A stretch of DNA of 64,000 nt from Brachynemurus nebulosus (GCA_035578155.1 JAPWDM010000001.1:78667816-78731815), one strand, 5' to 3'. Positions 1 through 11,739 are shown, numbered from the stretch's first letter. Notes: a model not told the origin generated them from the letters alone. Numbers and translations are program-made.

Positions 1-762
1 ATCTATGAAATTTTGGCTGAAATGTAATGTTAAAGGTTAATTAATATGATTAGCATCCGCCATACTAAATTTCAATTAATCAGTTCAAATTATAATTGTA
101 TTTGAGTTGATCGAAAGCAATAGCCCAGTTTTTCCAAAAAATTTTGTTTGAAACCAAGTAAAAACAAATTTTTCATATAATCATAAATTTTCTCAAAATA
201 AATTTATCACTATTTACTTTTTTGGACTGTTGTTGCACAAACATTGAATAAAAAAATAAAAATATTTAGGAATTTGTTATTATTATTTTTTAAACTGGGA
301 ATTACTCCTCACAATAAATATATCTCCATTTATATTTTATGATGCTACTATAAATATATTGAAAAAAAAATAAAAAGGTATTATTTGTAGGTACACAATA
401 CATACTCTCACAAAAGAGTTGTATACATGTACATAAAATATGTATGTGTGTTAAAAATTGCAAAAACTTTTCTAATCTGTTTAGAACCAACTTGTGTAAG
501 TTTTTCTACTCAATTCATATAGGCAACTGCCAATTCACTAAATTTTGATATTTTTCTGCAAGTCGTTTTATGAACGTACTTATTGGCGATGTCCTGACAC
601 CAAATATTCTTTATTGCAAGTGTCGTAAACCCAAATATCTCCTTTTGTCTATTTTTATTGGTTTATTACTTTGCCTATTGTATTATTTCCTATGTCCATA
701 AATAAATACATATTTACCTAAAAAATTGCAGAAAAAATTTCAAATCTGACTTCTCGCAAGTC
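1..762. other. AT-rich DNA without recognisable gene
   Basis: Reading frames here are short and compositionally AT-driven. I see no domain, RNA or clear repeat boundary before the inverted repeat that starts near 763. Confidence 0.5.
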
Positions 763-904
763 ACTCTACCAAGTCGTACGTGTACACTAGCAAGTCCGTG
801 CAAGCATAGAGTACTTGCAGAGAGAGCCAAAACTTGCAGCAAGTGCTCTATGGTAACGTGTACACAGCACGCAAGTGCTCTCAGAGAGCGACTTGGTAGA
901 GTAA
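763..904. repeat. Small imperfect palindromic MITE-like repeat
   Basis: The ends are inverted copies (ACTCTACCAAGTCG at the left, its complement at the right), and the arms share further words such as GTGTACA and CAAGTGCTCTATGG in inverted order. It is about 140 bp with no coding capacity. I could not resolve a target duplication. Confidence 0.5.
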
Positions 905-1440
905 AAATTGCCAGTGTAGATAGACCATACAACGTGGAGAGGCAACCATTATGACCCACATGGGAATTTTCAATAACCAACCGCTAAGGCTCTAGCCACA
1001 CCAACTCTATTTTTTTTTAAATTGTAAGACCCCACTTGTGTTACATCATTGGAAAGCTCTTTAAAAATGCTGTCCATTAATACCAAGCATAATATTAATT
1101 TATCGATTATTATCTGAAGAATATGGAAAATAAGTTTCAATATGCTAGAAAAAAATGGGACCAGAGAATAGTCATTTTGGGATCTGACCTAGTTGACACG
1201 ACAGACGTTGTCGTATCGTCGCTACGAATATTCAATTCGAGCTGGAATAAATAATTTTAAAAAAATTATTTCATAAACATACAAAAAATATACATATATA
1301 AAAAATTAAAAAATTCATAGACAATTCTTTGTTACAAAAAAAAAAAAAAAAAAATTATGTACAACGATTCACATGGAAATTTTCAAAAATTTTTTCTGGG
1401 TAGTTTTTTTCCTGGCTTTTAAGTTTATATTTATCCAAAA

Positions 1441-1483
<43 letters not shown>

Positions 1484-2055
1484 ATAATCCTGATAATTAA
1501 TATTTAAATGGTCTTTTTGCAATATTTTTGATTTTACATCATTTAACAAACCTTTTAGTTTAACAAAAACAGCTACCTGCTGGGTGTAACCCTTCGTGCA
1601 AAATCAATAAATATCTTTATCTTGACAAATTAACACAGACAGATACCTGTATATTTTTTCTTTATTTCTGGTAATTATCATTCACCGCTGTTTCACGTGT
1701 CTGGTTTTCCCCAACGTACTCTAGTCATTTTAATAATATTACACCTAACCGTTTTTAAAATAAATTTCGCTGTAAGTACCTTTGCAAATAATACAAAAAA
1801 TTCTAGTTTTATCAAAAATTGGTCAACTTGGGAGTTCCCTTACATTTGTTTACTGTGATTATATCTGCCTCTATCTCTAACATCCCCCACCAATACATTA
1901 TTTACTCCAATTTATATTATAAATAGTTTTCGCCTAGAAGAACAATTTTAGTTATGTTTTTCACCTGAGGATGGTGTAAAAGCCGAAAGTCGACTCGTGT
2001 TTTTCTATGATTTTGCTGTGAAAAGTGACAAAGTAACGATCCCATGTTTTATTAT
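905..2055. other. Non-coding DNA with long poly-A tracts
   Basis: Two long A runs (about 1337-1354 and 1443-1481) give spurious lysine/phenylalanine ORFs. The only other item is the hammerhead-like core near 1965-1988, listed separately. Confidence 0.45.
1960..1998 (+). ncRNA. Possible degenerate hammerhead-ribozyme core
   Basis: CTGAGGA (1965-1971) fits the CUGANGA core. It is followed by a short GC-rich loop with GG/CC ends and then GAAA (1985-1988). Penelope-like retroelements carry such minimal hammerheads. Stem II is short here and no Penelope reverse transcriptase is visible nearby, so this could be chance or a remnant. Confidence 0.2.
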
Positions 2056-2082
2056 ATACCGTCAGTTGGGACGAATCTGGAC
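2056..2082. repeat. Left copy of inverted pair flanking element A (element D?)
   Basis: ATAC, two bases, then TCAGTTGGGACGAAT and TGGAC recur in inverted orientation at 9423-9449. A further GGGACGAATCTGGAC lies inside at about 2250. The pair may be the TIRs of an older transposon (D) that encloses element A. Support is limited to short matches. Confidence 0.4.
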
Positions 2083-3024
2083 GATTTTTTCAGTTTTTTG
2101 GCAATAAATTGAGTTTATCTAAAAAATTCTAAAAAAATAATTTAAATGTTTTAATATCACGAGCAGATAGGGCAGTAATAAAAATATTAAAATTGGTACT
2201 GCAACATTTATTTTTCGGAGTTATATAGTGTCCAGATTCGCCCCTATGTGTGGGACGAATCTGGACAGTGCTTTATTTGCAATACAAATCACATTCAGTC
2301 ATGCATATGGGTAAAATCGGACATAAAAGAATAAAAATAGCTGAATTTTCAATCTGGAAATTCACTAAGATAAATAACTGCATCAGCGAATGACTTTTGA
2401 TGGGTGGAATAAAACATTTTGGATTTAAATGAATTTTATTTCGATTTGCCTTTGAGTCTATCATGCAAGGTCGATTTGGGAACATGGAAATATTCATCAG
2501 CTTGTCTGAGCGATTTTCTTTAATTTTTGATATCGGAAAGTAGGGGCGGAACAACTACATATCTACAGGGGGTCCAACAAAAATTTAAGTAATCACATTT
2601 TTTGATAACGCAGTTCTCATATAACAATGGAAAATGTTGTAATAAAATGTCGTCTCCGAAAATTTGATTTTCAAATAAAAAATATTAGTAAACCATTAAA
2701 AATTTTACATTTCAATATAAATAAAATAAATTGAAGGAAAATTTCCAGGTAATTTTAGGGGTCCGGACTCCTTGGACCTCCCCGGTTGTTACGCCTCTGT
2801 CGACAAGAGCCGATTTTATGTTATCTAGACTACAGTTTATGTAGTTTATACCCACTTTCTTTTTATATTGACGGACCATGGTGTATGAATTCGCCTCACC
2901 TATAGACAATCTTTTGTTAATCAATTTATAAAAAAAAATTAAGTACAATACAGCTTTCATTTTTGGTACATATATTGTCAAAAAAACGCCAAACATTTTG
3001 TTGCCAGTCCCTACTTTATATATA
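2083..3024. other. Non-coding stretch inside putative element D
   Basis: No ORF with a recognisable domain. It contains a second subterminal GGGACGAATCTGGAC-like word near 2250 and otherwise AT-rich sequence. Confidence 0.35.
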
Positions 3025-3441
3025 CCGGCTGTTCATAAAGTTGCGGAACAGCTGAAAATCTCAGTTAATAGTGACTTTATCGAAAAATGACCCGGACAAA
3101 AGTTTCATGGGAAGAAATGAGGAACTAGAAAATGACTTCGAGTTTGACCTTGAACATGACCTTGACCAAAATTTGGAGGTCAACTTTGTTTTTTTAAATG
3201 GAAACCCCTATTTTTGACCTCGGATTCAGAAAGAGCGGGAAATTTTACTAACCATACTCATACTTGATATCCCAAGGTCGTGTGAAGGTCATAAAAACGA
3301 AAAAAATATGATTCAAGGTCAAATTCGAGGTCATTTTCTGGTTCCTCATTTCTTCCCATGAAACTTTTGTCCGGGTTATTTTTCGATAAAGTCAATATTA
3401 GCTGAGATTTTCAGCTGTTCCGCAACTTTATGAACACCCAG
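3025..3441. mobile_element. Mariner-type MITE, 417 bp, TA target
   Basis: The arms are inverted copies of at least 120 bp. The ends read CCGGCTGTTCATAAAG (left) and the complement of CTGGGTGTTCATAAAG (right), and TA flanks both sides (3023-3024, 3442-3443). There is no ORF of its own. TA duplication and the hairpin form suggest a Tc1/mariner-mobilised non-autonomous element. Confidence 0.7.
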
Positions 3442-3553
3442 TATACCTGTAGTACTTGTAGTATGTACTGTACTTTGTACAGCAGTTTCTTTATAAGATT
3501 TCAAAACACGTGTAATTTTTAAAAATTATAAACAATGCGCCTGTAAAACCACC

Positions 3554-4150
3554 GCCGGTTTGAAAACCACCTTCCCACGTACCGACATTTTGAGTGACCT
3601 CGGCAGGTGGTAAAATTACCGGGGCGGTTCTAAAAGCCTCCGGTGGTGGGTGGAGTAATGTTTTGGTCTCAAACCCAACCGAAGCTAAGGAAATTTTACC
3701 TAACCTAACGGAACCCAACGGAACTTGATCTAACCTAACCTAACCTAATCCGACAAAATTTTTTCTAACCTAGCCGAACCTAAGAACTCAAAATTTCCCT
3801 AACAGATAGCGCAGCCACCTTTGAGCCCTATAAATTCCAAGTTTTCACTACTAGATGTCGCTGCTAGTCTGGATACTACCGATCCCTGTGTATAAGTTTG
3901 AACAATTGTCAGTAGATGGCGCCGAAATCCTTTTCGATAGTAAAACTAACCATTAAAGAGATGGCGTTGCTAGTCTGAACCACCGCGAAAGCTGTACCTT
4001 GATTCATAATTTTATCATATGATTGTAGATTTTTTATCTGAAAACAGGCTTATACAGATTTTTCTCTAAATAAAAACACATTTTTTTATTTTAATAAATT
4101 TATTTCAAAGAAATAGTTTACAATAAATATTTGAATGTTATTACAATAAT
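3554..4150. repeat. Element A left terminal inverted repeat
   Basis: It matches 8490-9261 in reverse complement over its whole length with scattered substitutions. It contains several CCTAA repeats (about 3733-3760), the arthropod telomere motif. The start of the acidic-protein fragment lies just at its inner edge. Confidence 0.75.
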
Positions 4151-4156
4151 GAAAGT

Positions 4157-4967
4157 ATGATGGCTGCAGCAGAAGCAGTCAAAAGTAAATTCGATTCTTT
4201 AAAAAACTCACAAAGTATTCTGCAATCTGCGAATGACGAAGACAATCGATCTAACGAACAAAAGCATTTACCATCGCCTGATAATTACAAAGAAACAAGT
4301 TTTACTCCAAAGGTGGCTGGTTTCTTGCAAACTGCTCTTAATATTAATATATTAACAAACATATTAATAATCAAAGACCTTCAGAACGCATGCGCAAAGA
4401 AGGACCAACAGAAAGATAACAATTCAGCAGAAAAGGAACAACCTTCAACATCAAATTCAATAAATGGGAAGCTAAACGTCTGAAGTATGATGAAAACGCT
4501 AGCCTTCATAATGATCATTCGAAACATGTTGATGAAGAAGAATATTTTGATGATCTGAACCATTTAGTAGATGAATTAAGAAGTTTAGTGAGTCAAACTC
4601 AAATTGGAGAAGAAATGGCTAATACTATGCGCAATTTAAAGGAAAGGCGCATATTGTAAATCCTAGTTTTGCAGATTATATTGAAATTGAGAAAAAACGA
4701 AGCCATTTTAATAATTTAAAGGAAAGTGACATTGGAAAGCGGATTGTCTCAATTATTAGGGAATTGGAAAAATGTGATATTATTGAGCCAGGGTTAAAGT
4801 ATATATCAAATGATGACGAAGACAGTGACGAAAAAACATCAGCTAGTGACAACGAAGATACTGCGAGCGAAGGAGAAGCTGATGATGACGAGAATAGAGT
4901 CGCCGACGATGGTGATGAAAAAATTGCGGGTAAAGGGTTATACTTACGACCATATAGGAGGCGTTGA
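4157..4967 (+). pseudogene. Broken homologue of the element-B acidic protein
   Basis: Three successive frames carry parts of one protein: 4157-4483, about 4460-4660, and 4670-4967. The N-terminal part (AAAEAVKSKFDSLK) matches AAATEAIQAKFNSLK in the element B protein. The C-terminal parts match both copies of its repeated helix unit, for example LVDELRSLVSQTQIGEE against LIDELQRLYETSETGEK, followed by a long Asp/Glu-rich tail. The zinc finger of the B protein is missing because the left TIR begins where it should be. An AATAAA lies near 5014. At least two frameshifts make it a pseudogene. Function is unknown, but the acidic tail suggests a nuclear or DNA-mimicking role. Confidence 0.7.
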
Positions 4968-6466
4968 AATAAACTCTCAACCTTTAATAAGTTGTTAAAA
5001 AATGTAATTTTTAAATAAAAATATTTTAAAATTATGTGAGTGTTATTATTTCTTACATACAACTGTTCTTAAACAATTTTAGTAATTAGTTAAATAGATC
5101 GTTGAAGTGATTATTCTTACAATGAACTATCAAATGTATATTTTTAAGTAGGCATGGGGCCACTTCGCAACGCAATGTGTTTACTTGCTTCTGAATATAG
5201 GCAATTACATTGCGTTGCCAAGTGGCCCCATACCTATTACATGTAATTCTTATCAATAAGTATTTACCCATATTATTAATGATTTGTTAATTTGAAGTAT
5301 CGTTGACCAATAATGATCTAAAACTGCTGAGCAGGAAAGGGTTAATTAATTGAGTACAACTTAATCCCGAAAAAGTATTCCTATGGTTTTAGTGTCTACA
5401 GGAGGCTTTGTGTCGCTCTTTAAAAACGATAAGAGTTATTTACTTTTCAGCCTGTATACACGTATTTATTCTTAAAGTATTAATTTACATAAGAGAATGT
5501 GTGGTTTTTTTTTTTACATTAACACATTATTTTCAATTCGCTGTTTAGAAATATTTATATATTAACAATATGTTTTAGTGTAGAATGCTCCAAAACCAAA
5601 GTTCCCAAATATTTGGTTTAAAACATTCTACATTATTGCACTATACCAAAAAACGAAAAAAAAAATTTAAATTTCTTTAAAAAATTAAACTACAAATAGT
5701 TTAAAAGCAGACATGGTTAATGCATAGAAAAGAGTTAAAAATTTCATAGTCCAAATTACAATTTTCATCATATGGGTATATATGGGGTATTGTTTAAATT
5801 GTTTAAAACTATCGATTTTTGATTTTTTATTAAATAATGTTTTTAAGCTGTATGAATGTTTTTATTTAGGAGTAGAAAGCTTAACACAACTTTAACTTTT
5901 TTAATCCTAAAAAGTGTTTTTTAACATAACTATTTAGAAAACCAGAATTTTCATTTTCATATCAATTTTGAGCGCTCAGTTTATAAAAAAAATATGCTAG
6001 TTTTATTACACAGGAAGGAACCGTTTTAATTGTAATCTAGCACATTATCGATGGTCAAACATTTTACGTTAAATGAATAGGTTCTTATTCGAAATAAATT
6101 TTAGTATCAACAATACTATTCTTGAAAATAAATTTTCTTATATTGACAGATTTTCCTATTTTTTACAATCAAATTTTCATTTGGTATAAATTTCGTGTAT
6201 AAAAATTTAAACAAGTAGGTACAATCTTGCTACATATGAGATGTACTTCACACATGCGAAATGATAACTTGGAATCTTTTTCATCAGCATTTTTGGTATT
6301 TATGATTATAATTTTTGTGTTGTTAAAATGCACATATATTACAACATAGGTAGTTAAGGAATTATCCATCGCAGTGTTTTACTTTAGAGGAGTGCATTAC
6401 CAAAAAAATATTTTTAGTGCTGTTTAACGAATGCGCCTTAGTTTACAGGGTGTTAAAAAATAAAAA
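4968..6466. other. Element A interior without genes, two hairpin repeats
   Basis: It holds a hairpin at 5148-5238 (arms around GGGGCCACTT and GCAACGCAATG) and a second at about 5578-5632 (arms around GTAGAATG and CCAAA). Remaining ORFs are short and low in complexity. Confidence 0.4.
5148..5238. repeat. 90-bp hairpin repeat
   Basis: A roughly 30-bp arm (GGCATGGGGCCACTTCGCAA onward) is repeated inverted with one or two mismatches around a loop of about 30 bp. It could be a tiny MITE or a structured element of A. Confidence 0.6.
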
Positions 6467-7026
6467 TTATTTTTCAGAATCTTCTTCATCTGAACTATCA
6501 GATCTTACGAATATGTTCTCTAGATCTTCTGATGGTGAAGTTACTTGTACATTGTGATGTCTAACATACCCTAAAAACCAGATTATAGTTATTACGTGAA
6601 CACAGGTACCTATGGTTCGTGCACAATTTTTACAACTACAGTAGTAACCTTTTATTGAATCTTTACCTACTAAGTTTTTTTCTGCTAATACATAAACATA
6701 GTATTTTGCTTTGTTGATATGTCGGTACTGAATTCTTCCTTTAATAAATAATGAATCTATTACTGTCAACCCCTAAGAAGCAAAATCAATTGCAACGGTG
6801 TTGGTACATATTTCAATTCTAAATCTATCATCAGAAGCTATGTGTTTGCCATAATACGTTTCGGCTTCATTTATTTGGTAACGTCCCAAAGATATTAAAT
6901 AAACATCTTTCTCTGACAAAACAGGAAAATCCGTCAACATTTCACCAGTGATTGAGCGAAATTGTTTTAGCTTGCGATTAAGATTAGTTTCTTTTACCAT
7001 TTGTCCTAAGATGTTCTTGATTGACA
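6467..7026 (-). pseudogene. SWIM zinc-finger transposon-type protein fragment
   Basis: Two frames on the minus strand belong together. The upstream part (7026 to about 6776) has the motif FPVLSEKDVYLISLGRYQI. The downstream part (6769-6467) has CSCKNCARTIGTCVHV, a C-x-C...C-x-H SWIM finger, and an acidic Ser/Asp/Glu tail. A stop and frame change separate them near 6776. From memory, the combination of 'LGxYQ...' block, 'RH' block and SWIM finger occurs in many transposon-associated arthropod and cnidarian ORFs. The 5' end is lost where a hAT-type MITE fragment begins (about 7027). It is a partial pseudogene; SWIM fingers bind DNA or protein, but no activity can be claimed. Confidence 0.6.
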
Positions 7027-7230
7027 TTAGACAACATAATACTACACACGTATGTATGTGGTACATATACCGTGTTAATACGACGGTGACAATATGACTA
7101 TACAATGACAACAATTGAACTACACTCATCGACTGCTACCGAATGAATGACTACTAAGTAGCCTAACGTGCCCAGAAATGCACACTGGTGATTACAGAAA
7201 AGAGATAGTTGCGTTCCTTCTGATATATTC
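7027..7230. mobile_element. Fragment of the hAT-type MITE family
   Basis: It shares the words CTACTAAGTAGCCTAACGT, GTGCACACTG-like sequence and GAGATAGTTGC with the copy at 44458-44816. It is a third, incomplete copy abutting the SWIM fragment. No target duplication could be assigned. Confidence 0.5.
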
Positions 7231-7733
7231 TGTGATTCTGACCGTTACCACCGTCACCATGAGGAGGTGCCCTGGACGCAAGAAGACTTAGGTGTCTTAA
7301 TGATAGGTATCAAAAAGAAATGCTTTTAATAAAACAGAATTTTGAGTATCTCAGAATCATACAATTGAACCGCCTCTATAATCTCACACATTCAATGCAA
7401 GGATATAAAAACACCAGATTGTTACTGTACTAACTCAGTACTTTATATTAACATACAATTTAACTCTGCACGCTCATGGCCGAAAACCCCCTTTAAATGG
7501 GGCACAGTTCTTTGACTTTTTTTCATTTTGGAAAATATTAAGATATCATCGATTTCTTTTACAATTAATACTCAGGGTACGATATATATTAAAGATTGCT
7601 TATAAGTATTATCAATTTATACATAGTTCAAAAATTGATTTAGAGGCGGGACTTGAATGAAAAAATCGAATTTTTGTTTTATAATTATTTATTAAATATA
7701 TGTAAAAATTGGTACAATAATCACTTTTAACAT
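7231..7733. other. Element A interior, no gene seen
   Basis: AT-rich sequence with no domain-bearing ORF. A TATA-like word occurs, but nothing can be tied to it. Confidence 0.35.
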
Positions 7734-8015
7734 GTGAACAATAAGATTTTTTACAAAAATATGACAATTTTTCAAAATTTACAAATTTCAAGAAGATCCA
7801 GCGTTTTGTATTGCAATTTCAAGAATACCGCTCCCATCATATTTATCGAGTGCTCTCATCAAAACGAGTCGTTGAAAAATGGACCGGTGGATATTCGAAT
7901 TGAATTTAAAACGTTGAAGGAGGTGGTAGAGAATACGTCAGCATTCTGTTTTCTACTACATGATCGTGTGGTTCAATATAATTCGTTGACAAATATTGTT
8001 ACAAAATATGTATAA
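7734..8015 (+). pseudogene. C-terminal fragment of an unidentified element protein
   Basis: An open frame ends with a compact block, PVDIRIEFKTLKEVVENTSA then FCFLLHDRVVQYNSLTNIV. The first Met is at 7761, and the conserved-looking block starts around 7890. I recall similar C-termini in ORFs of PolB-bearing insect elements but cannot name the family. No counterpart exists in element B of this window. It is probably the 3' remnant of a longer gene, lying about 50 bp upstream of the YVKG homologue on the same strand. Confidence 0.45.
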
Positions 8016-8044
8016 AAACACCGCAATCCGATTATAAATCAGCC
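8011..8044 (+). promoter_or_regulatory. TATA plus initiator of the YVKG-type gene (element A)
   Basis: TATAAA at 8011-8016 lies 30 bp before the A of TCAG (8039-8042), a typical arthropod core promoter spacing, and the ATG follows at 8068. Element B has the same arrangement before its homologue. Confidence 0.5.
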
Positions 8045-8067
8045 AGTTTCGCTCTAGACAACGCACA

Positions 8068-8482
8068 ATGAAGACCGACGCAGCAATTGTTGACTTCCAA
8101 GGACTTCCAAATGCGACAAATGGGAAATTCTACATAAAGCAATTGGCTGTGTTTAAATTCGATTCTTCCGAAGAAAATTATGGTGAAGATTATATACTAC
8201 AACGATATGTATTCAAATCACCAATACCGTTTTGCGGATTAAGTGAAGAAGATCAGCGCACAGCTCATTGGGTGCGGAAAAAACATCAGGGATTCTCCTG
8301 GATATTTGAAACGACTGCTGTCATCAGCGCCCTTCATGAACTTTGAAGAAGTAACAATTTGTCCCAAGTTGGGAATTATAACATCAAGATACACTAGTCC
8401 TCGATGCGGCCATCATTCCGGAGCAACTTGCGCCATGGAAAATGTTATATCTATATACAAATATTATTTTAATAACATTTAA
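8068..8482 (+). pseudogene. YVKG-family protein, internally deleted copy (element A)
   Basis: The N-terminal part (8068 to about 8310) shows VDFQGLPNATNGKFYIKQLA, matching the start of the element B protein at 22872, and HWVRKKHQGFSW matching its WLCRNWHGIPW. The reading frame then shifts and about 45 residues, including the YVKG block, are absent. The C-terminal part (to 8482) has CGHHSGATCAMENV, matching the C...H...C...EN block of the B protein. The stop lies within the right TIR. A core promoter is present upstream. It is a pseudogene, but it shows that the family is shared by elements with different TIRs. Confidence 0.7.
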
Positions 8483-8489
8483 ATATTTA

Positions 8490-9261
8490 TTGTAAACTAT
8501 TTCTTTTAAATAAATTTATTAAAATAAAAAAATGTGTTTTTATTTAGAGAAAAACTTGTATAAACCTCTTTTCAGATAAAAAATCTACAATCATATGATA
8601 AAATTATGAATCAAGGTACAGAGTTCGCGGTGGTTCAGACTAGCAACGCCATCTTTTTAATGGTTAGTTTAACTATCTAAAAGGTTTCCATCTATTGACA
8701 ATTTTTCAAACTTACGCATAGAGTTCGCGGTGGTTCAGACTAGCAACACCACCTTTCACAATGGTTAGTGTAACTATCGACAAGGTTTTCGGCGCCATCT
8801 ATTGACAATTTTTCAAACTTACGGACAGGGATCGTTAGTATCCGGACGAGCAGCGCCATCTAATAGTGAAAACTTGGAACTTACAGAGCTCAAAGTTGGC
8901 TGCGCCATCTGTTGACAATTTTTCAAACTTACGCACAGGGATCGCTAGTATCCATACTAGCAGTGACATTCAGTAGTGAAAATTTGGAATTTACAGAACT
9001 CGAAGGTGGCTGCACCATCTATTAGGGAAATTCTGAATACTTAGATTCGGTTAGCCTAGAAAAAATTTTGTTAGGTTAGGTTAGATCAAGTTCCGTCGGG
9101 TTCCGTTAGATTAGGTAAAATTTCCTTAGGTTCGGTTGGGTTTGAGACCAAAACATTACTCCACTCACCGCCGGAGGCTTCTAAAACCGCCCCGGTAGTT
9201 TTACCGCCTACCGAGGTCACTCAAAAAGTCGGCAGGTGGGAAGGCGGTTTTTCAAACCGGC
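8490..9261. repeat. Element A right terminal inverted repeat
   Basis: Inverted copy of 3554-4150, longer by about 170 bp because internal words are duplicated: CGCGGTGGTTCAGACTAGCA occurs at about 8626 and 8727, and GGGATCG followed by TAGTATCC occurs twice. The telomere-like TTAGG words are present (about 9069-9085). Confidence 0.75.
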
Positions 9262-9422
9262 CAATCCTTACTACTTACTAAGATGTCACGTTCGCCGCTT
9301 TTCTTTGATGACTAACTCATAACTGACAAAATTCAGTAGCACAGATTGATCATTGACCTTGTACGGTCATAACACCGACGAAGAAATATCGAGAGGCACC
9401 TCTGTCTAGATTCACCCCTACT

Positions 9423-9449
9423 GTCCATATTCGTCCCAACTGATAGTAT
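9423..9449. repeat. Right copy of inverted pair flanking element A
   Basis: Reverse complement of the 2056-2082 sequence with three differences; see that entry. Confidence 0.4.
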
Positions 9450-11010
9450 CATTTTTAAAAAATTTTTCGCCTCGATTATCAATATTATTTATGATATAGA
9501 TTTGAAATAAAAAAAAAAAATGATATTTATTTTTTATTCAAAAACCCAATTGCAAAGGTATGAGGCCGGCTTGTTTTTAAATTGATACCCTGTATATAGT
9601 GTCTTTCCATATAGTTCGCACTATATGGAAAAATTTGTATGTTCGAAGTAAACTCAAAAATTACTGAATCGATTTTGAAAATTGTTTTAATGTTAAGAAG
9701 CTAAGCTACTCCAAGTCAACATAAGATATGCTAGATGAGGCCTCCTGAACCCTATGGACCCGAAAAGCGCCTAATGTGAACTATCCAATCCATTTTGAAA
9801 ATTTTTTAACTGATAGATAGTTAATCTATTCTATATTATATGAAATGATGATATAAAATTATAAACTCCGGCGAATTCCATGGTACCCAAAAAACAGCCA
9901 GAAAAAGTATTCGCGATTTTGAAATTTTTTTTATCGTTAAAAAGTTAAACTATTATGGACGCAGACCATGTTATATGAGATTATGAGTTCTCCTGGATCT
10001 TAGGGATCCAAAAAGCGTCTAAAGGCACTATTCAATCGATTTTGAAAAATTTTTCACTTTTCCCAAGTTAAACTGTTTTTCTTCTTATTTTTTCCTGGAA
10101 TTAAACATGTTTGTCGAAACCTCTTTAAAAATGAAGTGTTATGTCTAATAAAGTGTTTTTTTATTTTTTATTGGGGGCAGTTTCACCATGGAAGTCGGAT
10201 AGATCCTTTCTTCTCAAATACTATTGAAATATAGCAGAAGTTAATGCGAAGTGCAAGTTACACAAACCCAAAAAAGGGTTAAAATAAACAGCTAGACGGA
10301 ATCTGAGTACTAAGATCATAGCGATTATTGACCATTGGGTAGTAAGATTATAGTGATTGTGGACCACTGAGTAGTGGGATAACAGTGACTATGGGCTACT
10401 GGGTAATAGGGCCAACCTGATTATGGACTACTAGGTGGCAACATCATAGTGATTATGGACCACTGGCTACTTAGGCGATTATGGATCACTGCCTAGTAAA
10501 GTCATAGTGATTGTGGATCACTAAAATCGCAAAGTAAATTTTGATTCTTTGCAACGTTTGAGCGGAATAGTCTGTTTCATTGTGTTTTGGTTTTGGCTTT
10601 TATTCATAAATACTTGTATATCACTTTCTTATTAGCTACTGCCCTAATCCTTATTTTTCGGAATGGGTGGAAATGGAACAAAAAAATTACTTTCCACGAT
10701 ATCTCTATTTGAGTGTCGTCTAGCGAGTGAAGCCTATCACTATAAATAATATTTCGCACAGAAATTCGGATATATGATTTAAAAGTAACTGAACCCATAA
10801 TTCGGATAATTTTACACGAATGAAACTGTAGACCACAGCTATAAAATATGTATAATAACAGCTGTAAAATATAAAATGTGTATGTAGAAAATTATACAAA
10901 ACACCAAAATGAAAACAAAAAAGACACCTGAGCGAAGCCAGGATGAACTGGTAGTACGTAGCAAATAATTTTTTCTTAATTACCTGTAGACTATTTACTA
11001 TCTAGTTGAA
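9450..11010. repeat. Degenerate repeat region with 'GATTTTGAAAA' units and a small tandem array
   Basis: Several diverged copies of a unit with GATTTTGAAAATT...AAGCTAA occur between 9660 and 10060, related to the 120-bp array at 50400-51000. At about 10305-10525 a 40-48 bp unit (TCATAGTGATTATGGACCACT core) is repeated about five times. A GAGCGAAGCCAGG word near 10932 resembles 3' ends of insect Helitrons. No gene. Confidence 0.5.
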
Positions 11011-11739
11011 TAAGGAAGTAATTCGTAACAGCTGTTTTATTGTTTCATATGTTAAGTTGTACCCCAAAGATGATAAATTCACAAAGTGCTATTAAATTTA
11101 GGCGTGGATTCTTACGAACGACGTAAATTTATCTAAAACCCACAAATTATGCATTTTTCGTAAATACACATGATATGATTTTTTGTCGAGAATTAAATTT
11201 CCTATCGAAATGGCACTTTATGAACTCAAAAAACTTTTTTCTCAATAAAATTGGTCAAAAAAACTATTTAAAAAAAAAGCGGAAATTTTTCAATTTTTAT
11301 TTTTTTTAATTTTTGTGCAGCACTTTTTTCTGAGTGAATTTAGGTATAGGTATTGTTTCACAAAAAAGAATGCTGATGCAATTCCTGTCATAATGGTGAC
11401 CGATAAAAATATTTTCGATAAAAACTGGCTGAGATGCAGTCGTTCAAAGTTACCTACTTTTTTACAATTTTATTACTTTTTTATTTTTATATCAAGTTAT
11501 TTGCAATTTTTACACGCAAAAATTTTTTTTATTTAGTACAAAAATTATTTCTACTTTATCAGACATAATGATAAAAGTATTTGTTAAAAATTTTGATATT
11601 CATATTACTCATACATACATTGATACTCATATTCATATCGCCCAAAACGATGTTGATGAAAATATTGATATTGAATTCGACAACATTATGGGGGAAATAT
11701 AATAGATAGGGTGAATGCGGGAGAGATGCCGCACTTTTT

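Larger units (their letters stand above)
3554..9261. mobile_element. Element A: decayed TIR element related to element B by gene content
   Basis: It is bounded by long inverted repeats (3554-4150 and 8490-9261) ending in GGTTTGAAAA-type sequence. Inside are a broken homologue of the acidic protein of element B (4157-4967), a SWIM-type fragment (6467-7026), a C-terminal ORF fragment (7734-8012) and a broken homologue of the YVKG protein (8068-8482). No polymerase, integrase or capsid remains. No target duplication was found and the ends do not start with AG, so the outer boundary may be eroded. It is probably a non-autonomous or deleted relative of PolB elements; the two shared genes are the strongest evidence. 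Confidence 0.65.

Noticed and set aside
714..980. 88-codon ORF on the minus strand
   Set aside because: Lies over the inverted repeat at 763-904 and reads through its palindromic arms.
11315..11536. ORF in the element C arm, repeated at 24863-25207
   Set aside because: Conserved between arms only because the arms are inverted copies; the frame diverges at its end and has low-complexity Phe/Tyr composition.
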